Below are positions 1-5,357 of a stretch of 5,606 nt of DNA, piece after piece; position 1 is the stretch's first letter; every line of letters begins with the position of its first letter. This DNA is from VGEM01 sp033764265. GTDB taxonomy: Bacteria; Pseudomonadota; Alphaproteobacteria; Rhodospirillales; Rhodospirillaceae. The position numbers and the translations under genes were made by a program. Below the pieces are notes generated by a model. The model worked only from the letters and a program-made list of their open reading frames with translations. It was not told where the DNA came from and ran no database searches. Location: positions 1-5,606 of the forward strand of contig JANRJB010000281.1 of assembly GCA_033764265.1 (NCBI GenBank). The letters run 5' to 3'.

Positions 1-1
1 G

Positions 2-976
2 GGACATCCGGTTCAGCGCCTGCCCGACGACTTGGTGGAGCGTGTCCGCCGCGCCGCGGAACTGAATGATTCCGTCGACCACGGCCCGGTGATCAGGCCT
101 GGCTCGGTCGGATGGGTGGTGAAGGTCTATCGTGACAGCGACGACTTCGCGCGGCTGGCCAAGGGCACGCTGAAGTACTACGCCCGATTCCTGGCCGATA
201 TCGAGAAGCTGGGCCAGGCGCTCGCCTTCTCGAGCTTCACCCGCAAGGCCGTGATCCGGTTCGTCGACAGCTACGCGCCCAGCATGCGCCGGTCCGCCGG
301 CGCGGTGCTGCGCAATCTCTTCAACGTGGCGATCTACCACGGCTACGCGACCGAGAACTACGCGAGCAACTTGAGAACCAGGTCGCCCGGCCGGCGCGAT
401 CAGCTGTTTACCGAGGCCGACGCGGCGGCATGGCTGGCCGCTGCGGACGAATTGGCGGACGAGCTCAGCAGGCGCGCGTTCATCCTGCTGCGTTACACCG
501 TGCAGCGGCCGTGCGACGCGCTCCGGATGGCCTATACCAACTACGATGGCGACGTGATCCGGCTGCGCCAGCAGAAGACCAAGAAGCTGGTCGACGTGCC
601 GTGTCATGCCGCGCTCCGCGCCGAAATCGACCGGTGGCGGGCCGACCGGCCCGACGTGCTGATGTGCTCCAAAGGCGGCCGGGCGCTGCGCTACTGGATG
701 TTCAGCGCGCGGTTCCGGGTCATCGCCGACCGTGCTGGATTGAAGCACTTGCAGGCCCGCGACCTGCGCCGCTCAGCCGCGGTGCTGATGGCCGAGGCCG
801 GCGCCACCGTGCCGCAGATCGCTGCCGTGGCGGGCTGGTCGATCGAGCGGACCTCGCAGATCCTGGAACACTACATCCCGCGCACCACCGAAATGGCGCG
901 CCAGGCGGTGCGCATCTGGGAACGAAAGTCCAACGTCGACCCTAACGCGCAGTCTAACGTTTCCGCAAAAAGCTGA
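2..976 (+). CDS. Tyrosine recombinase / site-specific integrase, 5' end probably outside the window
   Basis: Predicted DNA strand-exchange enzyme of the tyrosine recombinase family. The frame is open from base 2 with no stop, and no ribosome binding site precedes the first internal start codons (TTG 32, GTG 35), so the true start probably lies upstream. Numbering from the TTG at 32, residues about 36-115 look like the alpha-helical core-binding domain and about 125-295 the catalytic domain. Visible active-site candidates are Arg159 (QRPCDALRM), Lys182 (QQKTKK), Arg246 in ARDLRRSAA, Trp269 in AGWS and the nucleophile Tyr281 in EHYIPRT. The usual box II His is replaced by Arg243, and the third His/Trp position is Trp. 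Related proteobacterial integrases, as I remember them, often read RDLRRT, so this need not mean inactivity. No excisionase or phage gene is nearby. It is convergent with the LuxR-type gene. Family assignment is firm; its mobile element is unknown. Confidence 0.88.
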   Translation, partial: GHPVQRLPDDLVERVRRAAELNDSVDHGPVIRPGSVGWVVKVYRDSDDFARLAKGTLKYYARFLADIEKLGQALAFSSFTRKAVIRFVDSYAPSMRRSAGAVLRNLFNVAIYHGYATENYASNLRTRSPGRRDQLFTEADAAAWLAAADELADELSRRAFILLRYTVQRPCDALRMAYTNYDGDVIRLRQQKTKKLVDVPCHAALRAEIDRWRADRPDVLMCSKGGRALRYWMFSARFRVIADRAGLKHLQARDLRRSAAVLMAEAGATVPQIAAVAGWSIERTSQILEHYIPRTTEMARQAVRIWERKSNVDPNAQSNVSAKS

Positions 977-1058
977 AGGAAATCAAATGCTCACGGCCTC
1001 GCCTTCGAATACGCCTGGTACTATTCGGCCTAATCGTTACAGATCCCAACGACGCAAT

Positions 1059-1091
1059 GCCCCCGGTCCGCGAGGACCGGGGGCTTTTGTT
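1059..1091 (+). terminator. Rho-independent terminator downstream of the integrase
   Basis: A perfect 11-bp GC-rich stem (arms 1059-1069 and 1074-1084) closes a GCGA loop of the GNRA type and is followed by TTTTGTT. The U-tract lies on the plus strand, so it ends plus-strand transcription, 83 bp after the integrase stop. On the minus strand no T-run follows the hairpin, so it is a poor terminator for the convergent LuxR-type gene, though the stem may still hinder read-through. Confidence 0.85.
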
Positions 1092-1138
1092 ATCACACCG
1101 GCTGCGGCGTGCGCGGCACGGAGGAGCATCTATGCTTC

Positions 1139-2125
1139 TTAGGCGTCTGCGGCGCGCACGGCTGAAACAAGCTCGGCCCGCGTCGCCACATTCAACTTCA
1201 CGAAGCTGTTGGCGATGTGATTCTTGACCGTCGACGGCGCGACGCCCAGTCGCCGTGCGATCGACTTGCGGTCGACGCCGGCGATATACAGGTCGATGAC
1301 GGCCCGTTCGCGCTCGGTCAGGCGGTCGAGCGGCGAGGCCCGCCTGATCCGGAGCAGCCAACCGGCGCCGTCCCGCAGCGCGTGCAGCCGATATGACCCG
1401 CCGGCCAGCGGCTGGGGCGTGCCAGCCCGGAACGCGGCGAGGATTTGGTCGGGCAGTTGGGTGCTCTGCGGTCGCGCCTGACCTTCCCAGAACAATCGGC
1501 CGAACGCCGGCGTGGTCTGCACCAGCCGCCCGCTGTCGTCGGCGATCGCGACCGGCAGCGAATCGACGGCGATCCCCGGATGCCGCACCAGGGTCTGAGC
1601 CCGGCAGACCGCGGCCGCTTCCGCCACATGCGGCGCGACCGCTTCCAGCATCGCCAGCGCCGCGTCATCGAACCGGGACGACGGCAAGCCCCTGGTCAGA
1701 ATCACGACCGTGGCATACGCGCCGTCGGCCGCCGGGATCGCGATACAGGCCGAATAGTGGATCGCGAACCGCTCGAGATGCGCGCGCAGGTCCGCGTAGG
1801 TTTCGGCGGCGATTTCCACAGCGTCGAAGTCCTGCCGCTGGGCGACATGGGGAGCGGTCAATAGACGCGCGCTGAACGGATCGAGGTGGGCGACCGCGCT
1901 CCAGCTGGCCAGAACCGCGCTGGGGTCGGCATAGCCGTGAAACCAGGCATCCTGATAGCCGGGGCGGTCGGGGAACGATGTGATGATCGCCGCCTTATCG
2001 AACTCGAATAACGCGCGCAGCCACGAAAACGCCGCCTCGGCGAATGCCCCGCCGTCCAAGCTCTGTGCCGCACGATACAAAGCCAGAAGCGTTATGTGGT
2101 CAAAGCGAGGTGAGGCGATGGTCAT
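1139..2125 (-). CDS. LuxR-family transcriptional regulator with GAF/PAS-like N-terminal region
   Basis: Cytoplasmic DNA-binding regulator of 328 residues. The C-terminus (about 269-320) is a typical LuxR helix-turn-helix: LTERERAV opens it, then IARRLGVAPSTVKNHI forms the scaffold and recognition helices. There is no response-regulator receiver domain. Residues about 25-175 look like a GAF-type sensory fold and about 185-260 like a degenerate PAS fold (AIADDSGRLVQTTPAFGRLF); both are judged from pattern only. The ATG at 2125 is the first usable start after an in-frame stop near 2200. The upstream AGGGG lies too close to the start to be a convincing ribosome binding site. It is divergent from the PEP-CTERM gene starting at 2290 and separated by 164 bp, which suggests it may control that gene and itself. 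The ligand is unknown; an acyl-homoserine lactone role is not supported. Confidence 0.9.
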   Translation of the reverse strand: MTIASPRFDHITLLALYRAAQSLDGGAFAEAAFSWLRALFEFDKAAIITSFPDRPGYQDAWFHGYADPSAVLASWSAVAHLDPFSARLLTAPHVAQRQDFDAVEIAAETYADLRAHLERFAIHYSACIAIPAADGAYATVVILTRGLPSSRFDDAALAMLEAVAPHVAEAAAVCRAQTLVRHPGIAVDSLPVAIADDSGRLVQTTPAFGRLFWEGQARPQSTQLPDQILAAFRAGTPQPLAGGSYRLHALRDGAGWLLRIRRASPLDRLTERERAVIDLYIAGVDRKSIARRLGVAPSTVKNHIANSFVKLNVATRAELVSAVRAADA

Positions 2126-2184
2126 GGCCCCTGCGGTGTTTGGCGGTGATCGCGATCGTTCGAGGTCCGGGGTCCGGAACCAAG

Positions 2185-2200
2185 TAGGACTTATGGCCTA
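2185..2200. promoter_or_regulatory. Candidate operator: 16-bp imperfect dyad between the LuxR-type and PEP-CTERM genes
   Basis: TAGG and CCTA half-sites flank an 8-bp centre that adds one more C/G pair, giving 5 of 6 outer positions paired. It sits about 60 bp upstream of the LuxR-type start and about 90 bp upstream of the divergent gene, a sensible place for a LuxR-type site. The match is short, so this is a candidate only. Just to its left are a 10-bp palindrome, GATCGCGATC (2148-2157), and a tandem pair of GGTCCGG (2164-2177). Confidence 0.25.
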
Positions 2201-2242
2201 TACCCAAGCTGCGCGTAAGAGGTTCAATATTTCTTACATCCC

Positions 2243-2272
2243 TCAACTGGCGCTCGAGTTTATTTCAACTGG
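2243..2272 (+). repeat. Two direct repeats of TCAACTGG, 22 bp apart
   Basis: TCAACTGG occurs at 2243-2250 and again at 2265-2272. The start-to-start spacing of 22 bp is about two helical turns, so both copies would face the same side of the DNA. They end 17 bp before the ATG of the PEP-CTERM gene at 2290, where a bound protein could affect its promoter or 5' leader. A regulatory role is inference; the repeats themselves are exact. Confidence 0.4.
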
Positions 2273-2289
2273 GATCGGAACAATCAATC

Positions 2290-3216
2290 ATGAAAAACCA
2301 TCACGTCGTCACGACTCTGCGACTATGCGGCGCCCTGGTTCTTGGCTTGACCATCGCGACAACACCGGCCGCCGCGTCGGTGATCCAGATGGGCGGCATC
2401 TACGTGTCTCCGGGCAGCGGGGCACGGCTGGACTGGTCGTCGGATTTCGGAAGCGATTACGCCGTCAGCATCGACGGCACAGCCACGCCGCCCGGCGGCG
2501 GAGTCGTCTCGCCGTTGCCGTGGTCGAGCGATTCGTTCCTCGCGCCAAACCAGACGTATAGTGCCGAAATCGCCCGACCGGGCTTCCTCGGCGGCGGGCT
2601 TTCGGCCCGCATCGGCGTCGAAACGGGAGTCTTCGGCGACATCGCACCCGACAGATTCCATCGCTACCGCCACGACCTCGAGATCACCAATCCTGCCGGT
2701 TGCTGCGGAGTCTCGGCGTCAGGCACGATCGACAGCCGGATATTCTTCGGCACTCCCGGGTCAACCTCGTCGTCGCCGACGACCGTGTACTGGGTGGTCG
2801 AGTGGATGATGCTCGTCGACCGGCCAGCCTCCAACCTTGAAGTTAGCTTCGGCACGCTTCTGCGAGGGAACACCGACTACAACGGCCTTGCCAACCCGGT
2901 CATCGGCTCGACCGGCGTCTATAGCGGGACGATGTTCGGCTCGAAGCAGTTGCCGTTCTTCAATCCGTTCTTCTTCCAAGACACGTCTTACCTCGATTTC
3001 ACCCTGTCCGCGGAAATGTTCGCGCGCAACAGCCCCGATCAGAACCGGTTCAGCGTGATCTTCGATGTCGCGTTCTGGGACCAGCCGTTCCAACAGATCG
3101 TGCGCACCGCCGGCGACGCGGTGCCGGCGCCTGGGGCCATGGCGTTGATGGCGTTCGGACTGATGGCGCTATGGACGACGCGGCGGACGCCGTCGCTTAC
3201 CGAGACCGTCACCTGA
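2290..3216 (+). CDS. Secreted PEP-CTERM sorting-domain protein of unknown function
   Basis: Exported protein of 308 residues. Residues 1-29 form a Sec signal peptide (hydrophobic ALVLGLTIATT, likely cleavage after AAA). The C-terminus is a tripartite PEP-CTERM-type signal: VPAPG at 278-282, a hydrophobic segment about 283-295, then Arg298-Arg299 and a short tail. Such proteins are, by family knowledge, processed by an exosortase in the inner membrane and sent to the cell surface or matrix. I recognise no domain in the middle 250 residues, which look beta-rich with many Gly, Ser and aromatic residues, an adjacent cysteine pair (138-139) and an aromatic cluster, PFFNPFFF (222-229). ATG 2290 is the first start after an in-frame TAG at 2185; only a weak GGAA (2277-2280) precedes it. 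It is a single-gene unit closed by a terminator 25 bp after its stop and is divergent from the LuxR-type regulator. Confidence 0.9.
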   Translation: MKNHHVVTTLRLCGALVLGLTIATTPAAASVIQMGGIYVSPGSGARLDWSSDFGSDYAVSIDGTATPPGGGVVSPLPWSSDSFLAPNQTYSAEIARPGFLGGGLSARIGVETGVFGDIAPDRFHRYRHDLEITNPAGCCGVSASGTIDSRIFFGTPGSTSSSPTTVYWVVEWMMLVDRPASNLEVSFGTLLRGNTDYNGLANPVIGSTGVYSGTMFGSKQLPFFNPFFFQDTSYLDFTLSAEMFARNSPDQNRFSVIFDVAFWDQPFQQIVRTAGDAVPAPGAMALMAFGLMALWTTRRTPSLTETVT

Positions 3217-3240
3217 CCTGGGCTGATCGGCGAGATCAAA

Positions 3241-3272
3241 GCCCCCCGTCCGCAAGGGCCGGGGGTTTTGTT
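3241..3272 (+). terminator. Rho-independent terminator downstream of the first PEP-CTERM gene
   Basis: The stem has arms 3242-3251 and 3256-3265, with a GCAA tetraloop, one C/C mismatch (3247/3260) and one T/G wobble (3249/3258), followed by TTTTGTT on the plus strand. It starts 25 bp after the stop codon at 3216. It is nearly the same sequence as the terminator at 1059-1091. The minus-strand IclR-family gene ends only about 20 bp to the right, but the T-tract on its strand is just three bases, so it serves mainly the plus strand. Confidence 0.82.
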
Positions 3273-3285
3273 ATGGGCAAACGCT

Positions 3286-4056
3286 TCAGTTTGTCGCGAC
3301 GGCTGAGTTGAGGGCCTCGCCGATCCGCTCGGCGGTCTCGCGCAGGCGGGGCAGCAGGCCGCCGCGCCACTCCTTCTCGGGCACCGCGGAGGCGAAGAAG
3401 CGCACCGACAGGCAGGCGCGCAATTCATCATGGACCATCACCGGCACCGAGATCGCCGCGCTGCGATGGACCCCGCGGAAATAGGCGAACCCGCCCTTGC
3501 GGATCGCGGCGTGCTGGGCGCGGAACTGGTCGAGTTGGCGGGTCAGGGTGCGCGCGGGCGTCGGCGAGGTGGCGAGCGCGTGGCGGATCAGGATGTCGCG
3601 CCGCCTGGCGTCGCAGTGGGCCAGATACACGTGGCCGGCGGCGCTGCCCAGCCACTGCACCGCCAGGCCCGGCGCGCTGCGGATCTCGGCGAACGGGCTT
3701 TGCTGGTCGGTGGTGACGCGAGTGACAAGGTCGAGGTCGCGCGGCGCGGTCAGCGTGACCGGCCACAGCACCTCGGCGGCGAAGGCCTCGATGATCGGGC
3801 GGCAGGCCTCGTCGAAGGCGTCGAGATCGCGGAACCCGTCGCTCAGCCAGCGTACTTTCTCGGTCAGCCGATAGCGTCCGGTGGCGTCGGCGCGGCGCAC
3901 AAAGCCGCCGCGACGCAGCGTCTCCAGAATGCGGAACACCGTGCCGCGCGGCAGCCGGACAGCTGCGGTAATCTGCGCCACGGTGGAATCGTTGGCGCGA
4001 TTGAGCGCCGTCAGCACGTCCAGGCTGCGCAGGGTGGATTGGATCGGCTTGGTCAT
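3286..4056 (-). CDS. IclR-family transcriptional regulator, MhpR-like
   Basis: DNA-binding regulator of 256 residues, full length for the IclR family. The N-terminal winged helix-turn-helix spans about 8-65 (VAQITAAVRLPRGTVFRILE, then GFVRR). The effector-binding domain spans about 80-250 and includes the conserved SAISVPV segment (199-205). The stretch LTEKVRWLSDGFRD (64-77) and EVLWPVTL (95-102) closely resemble my recollection of E. coli MhpR, activator of 3-hydroxyphenylpropionate degradation, so an aromatic or similar small acid is a possible ligand. No catabolic genes are present to support that. ATG 4056 is set by an in-frame stop 15 bases upstream and by AAGG (plus-strand 4067-4070) at a 10-base spacing. 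It is divergent from the LamG-domain gene across 214 bp, the usual arrangement for an IclR regulator and its target. Confidence 0.92.
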   Translation of the reverse strand: MTKPIQSTLRSLDVLTALNRANDSTVAQITAAVRLPRGTVFRILETLRRGGFVRRADATGRYRLTEKVRWLSDGFRDLDAFDEACRPIIEAFAAEVLWPVTLTAPRDLDLVTRVTTDQQSPFAEIRSAPGLAVQWLGSAAGHVYLAHCDARRRDILIRHALATSPTPARTLTRQLDQFRAQHAAIRKGGFAYFRGVHRSAAISVPVMVHDELRACLSVRFFASAVPEKEWRGGLLPRLRETAERIGEALNSAVATN

Positions 4057-4118
4057 GGCCGAACTACCTTACGCGCCGCGCGCCGAAAGTCATGGGTGCA
4101 ATGACAGAGCGCTGATTC

Positions 4119-4141
4119 GGTTCGCAATTCCGTGGGTTCGC
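4119..4141 (+). repeat. Direct repeats of GGTTCGC upstream of the IclR-family gene
   Basis: GGTTCGC occurs at 4119-4125 and 4135-4141, 16 bp apart. The pair lies about 60-85 bp upstream of the IclR-family start, in the divergent intergenic region. This could be a binding site for that regulator, but a 7-bp GC-rich repeat can arise by chance. Confidence 0.25.
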
Positions 4142-4182
4142 GGGGTCTGCTTTGTTCGGCCCGGCACGCCGGTCGCCTTGCC

Positions 4183-4204
4183 TACCAAAAGTTTTATTTG
4201 GGTA
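4183..4204. promoter_or_regulatory. Candidate operator: 22-bp AT-rich dyad between the IclR-family and LamG genes
   Basis: The arms are TACCAAAA (4183-4190) and TTTGGGTA (4197-4204), paired at 7 of 8 positions around a 6-base centre. It stands out as an AT-rich island in GC-rich DNA. It ends 66 bp before the LamG-gene ATG and starts 127 bp from the IclR-family start. Size and symmetry suit a dimeric regulator, most simply the divergent IclR-family protein. A TTGACT at 4216-4221 and TATTAT at 4227-4232 lie just downstream, but neither makes a well-spaced sigma-70 promoter. Confidence 0.4.
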
Positions 4205-4258
4205 TCCGAATAGCGTTGACTGCGTGTATTATTTCCCACCCGCGCTGGCGCTTGCGAC

Positions 4259-4264
4259 AGGAGG
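4259..4264 (+). promoter_or_regulatory. Strong Shine-Dalgarno site that fixes the LamG-gene start
   Basis: AGGAGG is followed by six bases and then ATG at 4271. This ideal spacing selects that ATG over the in-frame TTG at 4265, which would lie directly against the ribosome binding site. It also predicts efficient translation, in contrast to the weak site before the other PEP-CTERM gene. Confidence 0.88.
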
Positions 4265-4270
4265 TTGGGG

Positions 4271-5281
4271 ATGAAACGGGACCGGCGGTTTGTTCTTCCT
4301 TTCGCGTTGATGGGCCTGATGGTCGCATCGGGCGGGGCGCAGGCGGCGCCGATCACTGACAATCTCGTCGCCTGGTGGGAATTCGAGTCCATCGGCCCGG
4401 GCAACACCATTTCCGATCTCTCCGGCAACGGCCACACGCTCTCGATGGCCGTTAATCCGTTCATGCCGGGCGGCAGTCTGCCGACACTGGGCGCCGGCGT
4501 CGGTGGAGGCTTTGCGCTGCAATCGGCGCCCACCGTGCCACTTCCGGGCTGGGATCCGACGACCGCCGGCGGCATCGCCTACCTGCCCGATCCCGATCCG
4601 GACAATACCTCGATCCCCGCGCCCGCCGATCCCAATCCGGAGCGGACGGACCTGAGCAATGCGCCGGCCGGTTTTGCGATTCAGGCGTGGATCAATCTGG
4701 ACACCAACAACGGTCATCAGACCATTCTCTATAATCGCGACAAGGGCGTTGGCGTCTCGGGCGCGCGCGCCGGCTGGGAATTGACGCTCGCCGATCACGA
4801 CAGCGGCCCCGGCGTCAGCCAGGAATTGGTCTTCGAATCGAATTCAACAGGCATCGGTGTTTACCGGGTTTCGATGGCGGCGCCAGTTGGCGCGAACGCG
4901 TGGCACCACATCGTCCTGACCAGCACCGAACTCTATTTCGACGGAATGATCGTCGCGAGCGGGTACTTGACCAATCCGGGGTTCACGCCGTCGCCCCACG
5001 ACTTGTTCCTGGGCGCTGCGGATTACTCGATTTTTGGAGCGATTCCGCTCTGGAACCAGCCGCTTCTAGGGCGCATCGACAAGGTCGCACTGTGGGACCG
5101 GACGCTGTCATCCCAAGATGTCGCGCTGCTCTACAACCAGGGCAACGGTTACAGCCTGCCGCAACAGCAACCGCCGGGCGACGGCGTGCCGGCCCCCGGT
5201 TCGCTGGCGCTGCTCGCCCTTGGCTTGGCGTTAGGCTGCGCGCGGCGGCCGCGCCGGACACCGCGTTTCATGCGGACCTGA
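4271..5281 (+). CDS. Secreted LamG/concanavalin A-like domain protein with PEP-CTERM sorting signal
   Basis: Exported protein of 336 residues. The signal peptide covers about 1-25 (KRDRR, then a hydrophobic core, ending GGAQA). Residues about 28-290 form a LamG-type jelly-roll: LVAWWEFE at 32-39, DLSGNGHTL at 49-57, FAIQAWINLD at 135-144, WHHIVLTS at 211-218, LYFDG at 221-225 and RIDKVALWDRTLSSQDVALLYN at about 268-289. This fold usually binds carbohydrate or protein and often calcium; the ligand here is unknown. A Pro/Asp-rich insertion (about 106-125) interrupts the domain. A Gln/Pro linker (298-305) leads to VPAPG (306-310), a hydrophobic helix about 311-322 and Arg-rich end (RRPRR 325-329), the exosortase sorting signal. 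The start is set by AGGAGG six bases upstream. It is divergent from the IclR-family gene and convergent with clpA, with no clear terminator in the 76-bp gap. Confidence 0.92.
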   Translation: MKRDRRFVLPFALMGLMVASGGAQAAPITDNLVAWWEFESIGPGNTISDLSGNGHTLSMAVNPFMPGGSLPTLGAGVGGGFALQSAPTVPLPGWDPTTAGGIAYLPDPDPDNTSIPAPADPNPERTDLSNAPAGFAIQAWINLDTNNGHQTILYNRDKGVGVSGARAGWELTLADHDSGPGVSQELVFESNSTGIGVYRVSMAAPVGANAWHHIVLTSTELYFDGMIVASGYLTNPGFTPSPHDLFLGAADYSIFGAIPLWNQPLLGRIDKVALWDRTLSSQDVALLYNQGNGYSLPQQQPPGDGVPAPGSLALLALGLALGCARRPRRTPRFMRT

Positions 5282-5357
5282 GTCCCGGTCCCGAAACCCG
5301 ACCCCGACCGCGTCCGGACAGGCGGGCGAGCCGGGGGTTGCAAGCGGCCTTGATGTC

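Noticed and set aside
1121..1140. Imperfect hairpin at the 3' end of the LuxR-type gene (AGCAT/ATGCT core)
   Set aside because: The loop is only two bases and no T-run follows on the minus strand, so it is not a credible terminator.
987..1142. A 51-codon frame with a good AAGGA site six bases upstream of ATG 987
   Set aside because: It reads straight through the terminator hairpin at 1059-1084 and has an Arg/Pro-rich, unconvincing composition.
1393..1875. Plus-strand frames opposite the LuxR-type gene
   Set aside because: Arg/Pro/Ala-rich low-complexity translations with no domain; they mirror the minus-strand gene.
3430..4104. Long plus-strand frame opposite the IclR-family gene
   Set aside because: It is an antisense shadow typical of GC-rich coding DNA. 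The minus-strand frame has a full IclR-family match.
4161..4172. CCGGC/GCCGG dyad in the IclR-family/LamG intergenic region
   Set aside because: Five GC-only pairs with a 2-base centre are expected by chance in DNA of this composition.
4216..4232. TTGACT and TATTAT as a sigma-70 promoter for the LamG gene
   Set aside because: They are only 5 bases apart and cannot form a -35/-10 pair; no good partner lies at the right distance from either.
4229..4798. Minus-strand frame across the LamG gene start
   Set aside because: It covers the strong ribosome binding site and coding region of the LamG gene and has no recognisable domain.
5282..5357. A bidirectional terminator between the LamG gene and clpA
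   Set aside because: Several C- and G-runs exist, but no stem with a following T-tract could be built on either strand.
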